Source: Chloroflexota bacterium
Lineage (GTDB): Bacteria; Chloroflexota; Dormibacteria; Dormibacterales; Dormibacteraceae
Direction of reading: 5' to 3'
DNA length: 35,429 bases
NCBI GenBank assembly: GCA_005887685.1
Contig: VBHJ01000024.1
Coordinates: 1 to 35,429 of the forward strand
Below, piece by piece: positions 28,644 to 35,429 of this stretch (position 1 is the first letter of the stretch; each line of letters opens with the position of its first letter). A model generated the notes under the pieces. The model was not told the DNA's origin and did no database searches. It saw nothing but the letters and a program-made list of their open reading frames with translations. A program made the position numbers and the translations under genes.

Positions 28644-29497
28644 CTCTGAAGCAGTTCCCCGGCGAGACGGACCGCGCCCTCCACCGGCGGGAGCTCCAGG
28701 CGCACGCAAGGGAGCCCGACGCTGTCCCGCACGGCCATCTCGAGCCGCGGCTGGTTCAGGAGAAGCCCTCCGGCCAGCACGAGCGGGCCGGCAACGCCAA
28801 GCGTGTGGCGCACATCAACGACCAGCCTGATGAGCTCGGCCGCAGCGCGTCGGACGATATCGCGCGAGCCGGCGTCGGAATCGGCGGTGTCGAAGACAAC
28901 CGAGGCCAGCGCCGCCCACTCCATCGGCTCGTGCCTCGCGTGCAGGTTTGCAATCAGCTGGAGGGCATCCCGTGCGCCGCACGCGACAAGCAATGAATCG
29001 CCAAGCGCTCCGAGCGGCGAACCGGCGTCGTGGCGCGCCATCAGCAGTCGTGCCGCCTCGCGCGTGATCCAGACGCCTCCTCCTTCGTCTCCGATCATCC
29101 ATCCCCATCCGCCCCGCTGGACTTCGCGGCCGTCGAGGGTACGGCCGTACGCCACCGACCCGGTGCCGGCGATCAGCGCGATGCCCTCGTGCAGGCCCGC
29201 GGCCGCCAGGACAAGCCTCGCGTCGTGAACCACGCTGAGCCGGCAGTCGGGCAGCAGGCGCTCGAGCAGCTTCTCGAGCCGCGTCCTTCCAACGGAAACC
29301 TCCGCACCGGCCGCACCCGCGCAGCAGGCGATCGGCCGGATGGGTCCGAGCTTGGCGAGCAGCTGCGTGAGCCTGTCGTCGACCAGCTCGGAGTCGAGCG
29401 TGGCGACGTTGGCCCCCGGTCCCTCGGCGTCGACGTCCCCGTGCGCGTCTCGGCGCAGCCGCGCGCGGCTCGCGGATCCGCCGATGTCGAGACCCAA
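28640..29497 (-). CDS. BadF/BadG-family amino-sugar kinase (GlcNAc/MurNAc kinase-like)
   Basis: An ASKHA-fold kinase of about 285 residues. It starts with phosphate-1 motif GLDIGGSASRARL, then CCAGAAG, phosphate-2 IAGTGSVAYGRTLDG, and the adjacent RGGWGWMIGDEGGGVWI with the conserved G-D-E-G; the adenosine-side LAGGLLL is near the end. The family includes eukaryotic-type GlcNAc kinase and clostridial MurK, which phosphorylates both GlcNAc and MurNAc. With murQ and nagA in the same operon, a MurK-like dual role is the best guess. There is no ATG or GTG near the start; TTG 29497 (MGLDIGG) is 11 bases after the NagA stop, and CTG codons slightly upstream would also fit. The TGA overlaps the SIS gene ATG. 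Confidence 0.78.
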   Translation of the reverse strand: MGLDIGGSASRARLRRDAHGDVDAEGPGANVATLDSELVDDRLTQLLAKLGPIRPIACCAGAAGAEVSVGRTRLEKLLERLLPDCRLSVVHDARLVLAAAGLHEGIALIAGTGSVAYGRTLDGREVQRGGWGWMIGDEGGGVWITREAARLLMARHDAGSPLGALGDSLLVACGARDALQLIANLHARHEPMEWAALASVVFDTADSDAGSRDIVRRAAAELIRLVVDVRHTLGVAGPLVLAGGLLLNQPRLEMAVRDSVGLPCVRLELPPVEGAVRLAGELLQR

Positions 29498-29508
29498 CAG
29501 CGTTTCAT

Positions 29509-30648
29509 TCAGTAAGGGCGCTGAAACTTCACCACCCCTCGGATCATCGTCAGCCGCACGCGGAGGTCGGCGTCGAGCACGACGATGTCCGCGCATGCGC
29601 CCGCCGTGAGGCGACCCATGCGCCGCTCGCCCAGGACACGCGCGGGGACTGATGAGGCAAGACTGATCGCGCGCGCCACCCCGACTCCGGGTAGGCGCGC
29701 CATCAGGCGGACGAGGTCCGGCATCGTCGCGGCGCTTCCCGCCAGGGTTCCGTCTTCGAGGCGAACGACTTTGCCGTCGCTGACCACGGAACGGCCCGAG
29801 AGGGCGTACGTGCCGGGCGGCTGGCCGGCCGCCGAGGTCTGGTCCGTCGTCAATGCGACGCGCGAGTAGCCCTTGACCCGAACCAGCTGCTCGCAGACCG
29901 ACGGATGCACGTGCTCACCGTCGGCGATCAGGCCCGCCGTCACTCGAGGGTCGAGCGCGAGCGCGAGCGCGATGCCAGGGCGCCGATGGTGAACCTGGGG
30001 CATGGCGTTGTAGACGTGCGTCGCAAAGCGGACTCCGGCCGCGATCGCCTTTCGGCCCTGCTCAAAATCGGCGCCGGTGTGCCCGGCGGCGACGACGATG
30101 CCGGCGCGGTGCAGCCGCTCCGTGGCGGCCAGGCCCCCCGGCAATTCCGGCGCGAGGGTGACCAGGCGCGGCCGGGCCGCCAGCACAACGTCCACGTTCT
30201 CGGCGGTCGGCTCGGACAGATGGTCGCGCAGGTGCGCTCCCCTGAACGAGGGATTCAGGAACGGGCCCTCGACATGAGCGCCGAGGACCCTGGCTCCGGG
30301 CGCTTCGGAGGCGGCCCCCACCGCTGCGGTGAAAGCCGCGCCGACCTCGACGGGCTCCGAGATTATGGTCGGCAGAAACGCGGTCACCCCGGTCGCCGCC
30401 AGGCCTTCCGACATGGCGGCGATCGCGTCAGCGCCCGTGGCGGCGTCATGACCCGCGAATCCGTTCACCTGCAGGTCGATGAAGCCAGGCGCGATGACTT
30501 CTCCCGGTGCGGCGACGACCTCGTCATCGGGTCGCTCCGGTGGCCGGCCGCGACCGACCCAGGTGATGGTGTCGCCTTCGACGAGCACGCTGTCCGGGCC
30601 ATCTGTCGCATTCGCGCCGTGAACCTTGCCGCGCAGGAGGATCCTCAA
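29509..30648 (-). CDS. nagA: N-acetylglucosamine-6-phosphate deacetylase
   Basis: A 379-residue amidohydrolase with all NagA landmarks: PGFIDLQVNGFAGHD, metal-binding E in GAHVEGPFLNPSFRGAH, GHTGAD and THVYNAM with the two metal His positions, ADGEHVHP, the catalytic Asp in ALTTDQTSAAG, and LAGSAATM. It removes acetate from GlcNAc-6-P to give GlcN-6-P, the substrate of the downstream SIS protein. The start is TTG 30648, overlapping the MurQ TGA as TTGA. The gene ends with VKFQRPY, 11 bases before the kinase TTG. Confidence 0.93.
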   Translation of the reverse strand: MRILLRGKVHGANATDGPDSVLVEGDTITWVGRGRPPERPDDEVVAAPGEVIAPGFIDLQVNGFAGHDAATGADAIAAMSEGLAATGVTAFLPTIISEPVEVGAAFTAAVGAASEAPGARVLGAHVEGPFLNPSFRGAHLRDHLSEPTAENVDVVLAARPRLVTLAPELPGGLAATERLHRAGIVVAAGHTGADFEQGRKAIAAGVRFATHVYNAMPQVHHRRPGIALALALDPRVTAGLIADGEHVHPSVCEQLVRVKGYSRVALTTDQTSAAGQPPGTYALSGRSVVSDGKVVRLEDGTLAGSAATMPDLVRLMARLPGVGVARAISLASSVPARVLGERRMGRLTAGACADIVVLDADLRVRLTMIRGVVKFQRPY

Positions 30649-31508
30649 GGCCTGCGCGACTCCGCCAGCACGGTCCCGAGATCGCCATTCGCCGCAGCCA
30701 GCAGCGCGCGCGCCTCATCCGCGGTCACGCCGCGGCGCAGCATCACGATCGCCACCTTCGGGTTTCCTCCTGCGCCATCGAGGGCACGGGCAGCTTCCTC
30801 GGTCGAACCTTCGCCGACGTCGGCGACGAGCCGCGCGGCCCGGGCGCGAAGCTTGTCGTTGGAAGCCACCACACCGACCATGCGGCCTCGATGCGTCCGA
30901 GCAAGACGCGTGAAGACGGCAGTGCTGAGCATGTTGAGAACCAGCTTCTGGACCGTCCCTGCCTTCAATCGCGTGGACCCGCCGATCACCTCTGGACCGG
31001 TCTCGACCTCGATCGCGACGTCGGCGGCCCGAGCCAACGGCGACCCGGGATTGCAGATGACCGCGACCGTCAGCACGCCATCGGCGGCGGCGCGCTCGAA
31101 CGCGCCCAGGACGTACGCGGTGCGTCCACTTGCGCTGATGCCGACGACCGCATCGCTCGAGCCGAGACGGGCTTTGGTCGCTTCGGCGATGCCCAGTCGC
31201 CGATCGTCCTCCTGGTCAGGCTCGTCCGCCGAGTGTGCCTGCACGAGGTCGGCGGCGACGCCGAACGTGGCTGGGCATTCGGCGGCATCGAGCCTTGCCA
31301 CCAACCCGCTGGTTCCGGCGCCGAAATAGTGGAGCCGGCCCCCGGCCCCCAGGCGCGTCGTGATCTCCTCGACGGCGCGCGCCACCTGGCGGAGCTGGGG
31401 CCGGATCGCCTCGACCGCCGCGAGGTCCTCGGCGTGCATCAGCTCGACGAAATCGAGCGCGGTGAGGTTGTCGAGCTCGTCGGCCCTGGGATGCAGGTCC
31501 TCGCTCAT
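30645..31508 (-). CDS. murQ: N-acetylmuramic acid 6-phosphate etherase
   Basis: A 287-residue SIS-type lyase. Motifs: LDFVELMHAEDLAAVEAI, GRLHYFGAGTSGLVARLDAAECPATFG, the conserved E-P-D-Q-EDD segment, VVGISASGRTAYVLGAF, CNPGSPLARAADVAIEVETGPEVIGGSTRLKAGTVQKLVLNMLSTA. These are typical MurQ sequences; it removes the lactyl ether of MurNAc-6-P to give GlcNAc-6-P and D-lactate. The C-terminal helical part (KVAIVMLRRGVTADEARALL) is complete. ATG 31508 overlaps the NagZ TGA (ATGA). Its presence shows that the operon serves cell-wall sugars and not only chitin GlcNAc. Confidence 0.93.
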   Translation of the reverse strand: MSEDLHPRADELDNLTALDFVELMHAEDLAAVEAIRPQLRQVARAVEEITTRLGAGGRLHYFGAGTSGLVARLDAAECPATFGVAADLVQAHSADEPDQEDDRRLGIAEATKARLGSSDAVVGISASGRTAYVLGAFERAAADGVLTVAVICNPGSPLARAADVAIEVETGPEVIGGSTRLKAGTVQKLVLNMLSTAVFTRLARTHRGRMVGVVASNDKLRARAARLVADVGEGSTEEAARALDGAGGNPKVAIVMLRRGVTADEARALLAAANGDLGTVLAESRRP

Positions 31509-32926
31509 GGGCGCAGGACCTCGGCCGCGGCTGCGGCGCAGACACGCGCCGAGCCATAGGTGGCGATGTAGGCCTTCGCACCGCGAGGGCGGTAGGCGGG
31601 CAGGCCCATCTCGACCACGACCGCGTCGGGGCGGCGCGTCAACAACTCCTCGATATGGGCGACGTTCTCCTGCTGGCGGTGAAGGTCGCGCACGACCAGG
31701 ACCAGGCTCGTATCAGGCGGCACCGCCGCAGCATCGACCGATCCGGCTTCGCGAGCCTCCACGTGCACGCCGCGCGCGGACAGGGACTCGGCTACGCCCC
31801 ACGGCACGTCGCCGGCGGCAATCGACAGCGCCGCCGGGAAGCGCACGACGACAGCCGTATCGCTCACCCGAACCGGGCCGTCGAAGCGAACGGCTTTGCG
31901 CGCGGCGGTGAGTCCAACCCCGTCAGGCGACACCCCCACCTCGTGCTGCCCCGCGCGCCACGCCGCGAGCGAATCCACCCGGCCGGCGGCCTGCGCCAGC
32001 CGTTCCTCGGCCAGCCGGCCGGTTCGAACGGCGCCGGCGATCGCGGCGAGGACCTGTTCGACCACGTCTTCGCCGGCCAGCCGGCCTCCGATGCAGAGGG
32101 CATCGCAGCCGGCGATCAACGCCAGGACCGCGCTCTCCGCGACGCCGCGACCTCGACTCAGGCCCCGCATCTCGAGCGCGTCACTCATCGCCACGCCCTG
32201 AAAACCGAGCTCGTCGCGCAGCAGCCCCATCATTACTTTGCTGCTGATCGTCGCGGGCAGATCGTCGATCGCGGGAGCCACGATGTGCGCGCTCATGATG
32301 GCGCGCACGCCAGCCGCGATCGCCGCCTTGAAGGGCTCGATGGCGTGCAGGCGAGGGTCCTCGCCGGCGATGGGCAGAGCGAGGTGCGAGTCGACGGCGG
32401 TATCGCCGTGGCCCGGGAAGTGTTTCGCGCACGCGGCGACGCCAGTGCGCTGCAGGCCGGCTACCCACGCTGCGGTCTGGCCGGCGACGGCCTCCGCGTC
32501 TGACCCGAACGACCTGACGCCGATGACCGGGTTCAGCGGGTTGCTGTTGACGTCCGCCACGGGGGCCAGGTCGAGGTCGATCCCGACGCGGTTCAACTCC
32601 AATCCGATGGCGGAAGCGACGTCGGCCGTCAGGCATGGATCGGCGGCTTCGCCCAGCGCGAGGTTGCCCGGGTATGAGCTGCCGGTGCGGGCTTCGAGTC
32701 GAGTGACGTCTCCCCCCTCCTCGTCGATCGCGATCAGGAGGCCTGGGCGCTCCGAGTGCAGCGACGCGGTCAGCGTTGTCAGCTGCTCCGGGCTCTCGAC
32801 GTTGCGTGCGAACAGCACCAGGCCACCCAGGCCGGAGGCGGCGCGGCGGCGTACCCAGTCAGGCGCCTCGGTTCCGATGAAACCGGGCAGGATGCAGCGC
32901 AACGCGAGCGCCTCGACGGAGCTCAT
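31505..32926 (-). CDS. nagZ: Beta-N-acetylhexosaminidase, GH3 (NagZ-like)
   Basis: A 473-residue GH3 enzyme. Landmarks: GLVLFARNVESPEQL, LLIAIDEEGGDVTRL, DLAPVADVNSNPLNPVIGVRSFG, CAKHFPGHGDTAVDSH (the NagZ loop with catalytic His/Asp), and the nucleophile region GVAMSDALEMRGLS. The catalytic domain ends about residue 340; an extra 130 residues form a second alpha/beta domain (VRVSDTAVVVRFP ... VVVEMGLPAYRPRGAKAYIATYGSARVCAAAAAEVL), as in longer Gram-positive and actinobacterial members. There is no signal peptide, so it acts in the cytosol on imported GlcNAc-MurNAc disaccharides. ATG 32926 overlaps the permease TGA (ATGA); the longer frame to 33037 runs inside the permease gene and is rejected. 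Confidence 0.9.
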   Translation of the reverse strand: MSSVEALALRCILPGFIGTEAPDWVRRRAASGLGGLVLFARNVESPEQLTTLTASLHSERPGLLIAIDEEGGDVTRLEARTGSSYPGNLALGEAADPCLTADVASAIGLELNRVGIDLDLAPVADVNSNPLNPVIGVRSFGSDAEAVAGQTAAWVAGLQRTGVAACAKHFPGHGDTAVDSHLALPIAGEDPRLHAIEPFKAAIAAGVRAIMSAHIVAPAIDDLPATISSKVMMGLLRDELGFQGVAMSDALEMRGLSRGRGVAESAVLALIAGCDALCIGGRLAGEDVVEQVLAAIAGAVRTGRLAEERLAQAAGRVDSLAAWRAGQHEVGVSPDGVGLTAARKAVRFDGPVRVSDTAVVVRFPAALSIAAGDVPWGVAESLSARGVHVEAREAGSVDAAAVPPDTSLVLVVRDLHRQQENVAHIEELLTRRPDAVVVEMGLPAYRPRGAKAYIATYGSARVCAAAAAEVLRP

Positions 32927-33828
32927 CCCTTCACCGCACCGGCGGTCAGGCCGCCGGCGAGGTAGCGCTGCAGGACGAGGAAGAATGCGACGACGGGCAA
33001 GCCGGTCAGGGTCGCGCCGGCCATGAGCGGCCCCCACTCAGGCCCATGGTTGGTGGTGAATGAGGCGAGCCAGACGGTCAAGGTCTGGTTGGTCGGGCTC
33101 GAGAGGAGGACGTAGGCGATGATGTACTCGTTCCACGCCTGGATGAAGCCGAAGATAGCGGTCGCGACCAGTCCAGGACCGACGAGCGGAAACGTGATGC
33201 GCAGGAAGGCGCCCACTCGCGTGCAGCCGTCGATCATCGCCGACTCCTCGAGCTCGACCGGGATGTTGGCGACAAAGCCGCGAAGGGTCCAGACCATGAA
33301 GGGCAGGACCGCCGCCAGGTAGACGGCGATGACGCCTGGAAGCGCATCGACCTGGCCGACCGAATCCAGCATCAGGTACAGAGGGATGATCAGCGCGTTC
33401 AGGGGCACCATCTGCACCGCGATGATCATCACGAGGAAGGCGGTGCGGCCCTTGAATCCGAAACGCGCGGTCCCCACCGCAGCGAGGAAGGCGAGCGCCA
33501 GGGCCAGCGCAAGCATCACGGCGACGATGATCACGCTGTTCCGCACGTCTTCGAGAAAGAAGGGGCGTGCGATCGCGTCGCGAAAGTTTTGCAGCGTGAA
33601 CGGCGACGGAAACCATTTTGGAGTCAGGGCGAGGATGTCGCGCCCCGGTTTGAACGCGGTGGCGACCATCCAGTAGATCGGGAAGAGCATCAGCACCGCT
33701 ACGGCGACCCCCGTCGCATCGAACAGCAGCTGCTTGGAGCGCTGCCACAAATTGAGCTCGACATTGGCCTGCGCCTCAGCGCGGGCGCGACCCAGCTGAA
33801 CACCTTGCGCGGTCCCGGGCGCGATCAA
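32923..33828 (-). CDS. Sugar ABC transporter permease, MalG-type
   Basis: A 301-residue inner-membrane permease with six helices: about 38-60, 100-122, 132-155, 165-188, 215-240 and 270-290. The EAA loop (ELEESAMIDGCTRVGAFLRITFPLVGPGL) is where the ATPase docks; its ATPase is not in view and may be a shared MsiK-type subunit encoded elsewhere. The start appears to be TTG 33828, overlapping the upstream permease TGA as TTGA. Substrate inferred from operon content: GlcNAc- or MurNAc-containing saccharides. Confidence 0.9.
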   Translation of the reverse strand: MIAPGTAQGVQLGRARAEAQANVELNLWQRSKQLLFDATGVAVAVLMLFPIYWMVATAFKPGRDILALTPKWFPSPFTLQNFRDAIARPFFLEDVRNSVIIVAVMLALALALAFLAAVGTARFGFKGRTAFLVMIIAVQMVPLNALIIPLYLMLDSVGQVDALPGVIAVYLAAVLPFMVWTLRGFVANIPVELEESAMIDGCTRVGAFLRITFPLVGPGLVATAIFGFIQAWNEYIIAYVLLSSPTNQTLTVWLASFTTNHGPEWGPLMAGATLTGLPVVAFFLVLQRYLAGGLTAGAVKG

Positions 33829-34778
33829 GCGATCTCCGCCACTTTGACCGTCTCCCTCACATAGAAGAAGGTGACGAAAACGAGGACGATCACCATCACG
33901 ACGGCGATCGACGCCCCGAGCCCGTACTGCGTCACCCCAAATGACTCGCGGTATGAATAGATGGCGATCGTGAAGTAATCAGAGCTGGGACGAGCGTTCA
34001 GCATCACGTAGATCTGGTTGAACACTCCGAAATCCCAGATCGTCGAGAGACAGATCACGATCAGGAAGATGGGCTTGAGAATCGGCGCGGTGACAAACCA
34101 GAAACGCTGCCAGGCGCCCGCGCCATCCACCTGGGCCGCGTCGATGACGTCGCTCGGCACCTGGAGCAAGCCCGCGAAAAGCGTGATCGTCACAAACGGG
34201 ATCGCACCCCAGACGACGACGAGCACCAGGACGCCCAGCCCCTGGACCGGGTTGTCGAACCAGTTGTGGTGGATGAAGTTGCCCACGTGCAGCTGGGTGA
34301 GCAGGTAGTTCATCACACCAAACTCGTAGTCGAACATCCACTGCCAGATGTCGACGCTGACGATCACCGGCGTCGCCCACACGAAGACGAGAGCGCTCAT
34401 GACCAACACGCGGACTACACGCCGGACCTTCAGCAACAGGAGAGAGAGGAGGGTGCTGAGGACCAAGGTCAAGACGACGCATGCGAACGTGAAGAGGAGC
34501 GATCGAACGATGACCTGGTGGAACAGGGGATCGACCAGGATGGACCGGTAGTTGTCGAGACCCACCCACCGCCCCTGGTGGGCGATCAGCTCGCGCAGTC
34601 CGTAGTGCTGTAGCGAGAGCCACACCAGCATGCCGAGTGGAAAGGCCAGAATGCCGCCGATGACGGCGACGCTTGGGCTGATCAGGGCGTAAGGGAGGAA
34701 GTTGGAACGCAGCCACGCGCGGCGCCTGAGCATCGGGGGGTCTGGTTCCGGGTCCGGCGCCAAAATCGCCACTCCCAT
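33825..34778 (-). CDS. Sugar ABC transporter permease, MalF-type
   Basis: A 317-residue permease with six membrane helices (first at about 29-51: LPYALISPSVAVIGGILAF) and the EAA motif DVIDAAQVDGAGAWQRFWFVTAPILKPI. The first 20 residues (PDPEPDPP, then MLRRRAWLRS) are polar, so the second Met is a possible start, but GGGGGA lies 8 bases before ATG 34778 and supports it. It pairs with the MalG-type permease through a 4-base overlap, and lies 36 bases after the substrate-binding protein gene. Confidence 0.9.
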   Translation of the reverse strand: MGVAILAPDPEPDPPMLRRRAWLRSNFLPYALISPSVAVIGGILAFPLGMLVWLSLQHYGLRELIAHQGRWVGLDNYRSILVDPLFHQVIVRSLLFTFACVVLTLVLSTLLSLLLLKVRRVVRVLVMSALVFVWATPVIVSVDIWQWMFDYEFGVMNYLLTQLHVGNFIHHNWFDNPVQGLGVLVLVVVWGAIPFVTITLFAGLLQVPSDVIDAAQVDGAGAWQRFWFVTAPILKPIFLIVICLSTIWDFGVFNQIYVMLNARPSSDYFTIAIYSYRESFGVTQYGLGASIAVVMVIVLVFVTFFYVRETVKVAEIA

Positions 34779-34814
34779 TGAACCAGTCCCCCTTTGCCCT
34801 GTGAACTTGCGGTC

Positions 34815-35429
34815 TTAGCCGCCGCCGTTGAGGATCGAGGTGATCCGGGTGCTGGCGGCCGCTGTCGCGTCCGGGACCTTCTGCTGCCCGGTGAATATCT
34901 TGACGAGCATGTCGGGAAGCACGTTCGCGTTCTCGACGTTGGCCCAGTTCTCCGAGTTGGGCACGAACTTGCTGTTCTTGGCTGCGTTGAAGAAGACCGA
35001 GTTGAGACCGGTGCCGAGGCCGAGCATGGAGGTGGTGTTCGGAATCACGCCGCCCACGGTGGCCATCTCGGTCATGTGCTTGCTGCCGGTCAGCATGGCG
35101 ATCCAGTCGTTGGCCAGGTTTTGGTGCTTGCTCTTCGCCGCGACGCCTAGGTCGGAACCGCCGAGAAACACCGGAGCGGTCTGGCCTGCCACGTGGCTTG
35201 GGATCGGGAAAGCGCCGAGCTTGTCAGCCAGGCTCGGGTCGCCGCCCGTCGCGCTGGTGATGACGCCGACTTCCCAGCCGTTCGCGATGATCATCGCGAT
35301 GTGGCCCTGCGCGAAGGCCTGGTCCTGCTTCGCCTCATCGCCGGTCTTGTCCGCGCGAGAAAGCTTGGTGACCAGGTTGTCGAGGGTGGTCAGGCCTTGC
35401 TGCGAGTTCGATGAGCTCAGCGTGCCCTG
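34815..35429 (-). CDS. Sugar ABC transporter substrate-binding protein (partial)
   Basis: The last 204 codons of a family 1 extracellular solute-binding protein; the frame stays open to the window edge and its start lies beyond it. Visible parts: LTTLDNLVTKLSRADKTGDEAKQDQAFAQGHIAMIIANGWEVG (the 'F-x-x-G-x-x-A-M' ligand-lobe motif), LGAFPIPSHVAGQTAPVFLGGSDLGVAAKSKHQNLANDWIAMLTG, and a terminal region with FTGQQKVPDATAAASTRITSIL. These match the C-terminal lobe of sugar-binding lipoproteins of this class. It is the most upstream gene of the operon seen here and its promoter lies outside the window. Confidence 0.88.
   Translation of the reverse strand, partial: QGTLSSSNSQQGLTTLDNLVTKLSRADKTGDEAKQDQAFAQGHIAMIIANGWEVGVITSATGGDPSLADKLGAFPIPSHVAGQTAPVFLGGSDLGVAAKSKHQNLANDWIAMLTGSKHMTEMATVGGVIPNTTSMLGLGTGLNSVFFNAAKNSKFVPNSENWANVENANVLPDMLVKIFTGQQKVPDATAAASTRITSILNGGG

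Noticed and set aside
29905-31329. 474-codon plus-strand frame opposite nagA and murQ
   Set aside because: Antisense shadow; both minus-strand genes have full catalytic motifs and coupled overlaps.
32927-33037. Upstream extension of the NagZ frame
   Set aside because: It lies inside the permease gene; ATG 32926 in an ATGA overlap fits the operon pattern and begins right before the domain.
1-35429. CRISPR array, tRNA/rRNA genes, insertion sequences, prophage
   Set aside because: No regularly spaced repeats, cloverleaf-like segments, transposase or integrase motifs were seen on either strand.

Overview
This is a 35.4 kb, uniformly GC-rich bacterial chromosomal window. It shows no rRNA, tRNA, CRISPR array, insertion sequence or phage gene. 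The gene mix (MbfA-like ferritin-VIT1 fusion, TreT-like trehalose synthase, many hybrid kinases and PAS/GAF regulators, frequent GTG/TTG starts, leaderless-looking promoters) suggests a soil bacterium of the Terrabacteria, such as Candidatus Dormibacterota, another Chloroflexota-related lineage or an actinobacterium. That placement is inference; no 16S or marker gene is present.

Region 1 (1-8.5 kb) is a housekeeping and stress patchwork. It holds the tail of a possible serine hydrolase, a sulfite-oxidase-like molybdoenzyme followed by an MbfA-like iron exporter, an acidic orphan protein, a YceI protein, a NIPSNAP protein, a secreted Asp-box (sialidase-fold) protein, a HAD phosphatase divergent from an M50/CBS protease, a small orphan and a NUDIX hydrolase with an apparent CTG start. 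Region 2 (8.5-18.1 kb) has a secreted subtilase, an orphan, a TreT-like glycosyltransferase, a cupin, DUF72 and DUF2461 proteins, a secreted lactonase-like beta-propeller, an OmpR-type two-component pair, a MOSC protein and a 90-residue orphan.

Region 3 (18.2-27.7 kb) is the most unusual part. A PAS-GAF-GAF-LuxR regulator is followed by a perfect 18-bp dyad and then a tightly coupled run of eight reading frames: a 53-residue membrane peptide; a Ser/Thr kinase-receiver-HD-GYP fusion; a membrane histidine kinase whose C-terminal receiver is cut by a probable small deletion; the fragment carrying the rest of that receiver plus a second receiver; two single receivers; a half-length receiver; and a second membrane PAS histidine kinase. 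It combines Ser/Thr phosphorylation, His-Asp relay and cyclic-di-GMP hydrolysis in one apparent transcript.

Region 4 (27.7-35.4 kb, minus strand) is an operon for uptake and catabolism of cell-wall amino sugars: ABC transporter binding protein (cut by the window edge) and two permeases, NagZ, MurQ, NagA, a BadF/BadG-type amino-sugar kinase and a SIS-domain protein that probably replaces NagB. Every junction from the first permease to NagA, and the kinase/SIS junction, is a 4-base ATGA or TTGA overlap. Together they could convert GlcNAc and MurNAc saccharides to fructose-6-phosphate.

No gene-free stretch exceeds 300 bases; the longest is about 170 bases (10052-10223). Several start codons lie 6-12 bases after a TANNNT-like -10 hexamer and lack a Shine-Dalgarno, suggesting common leaderless transcription. 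Others (7925, 10051, 10657, 15344, 5623) have strong Shine-Dalgarno sequences that set the start downstream of the longest open frame.
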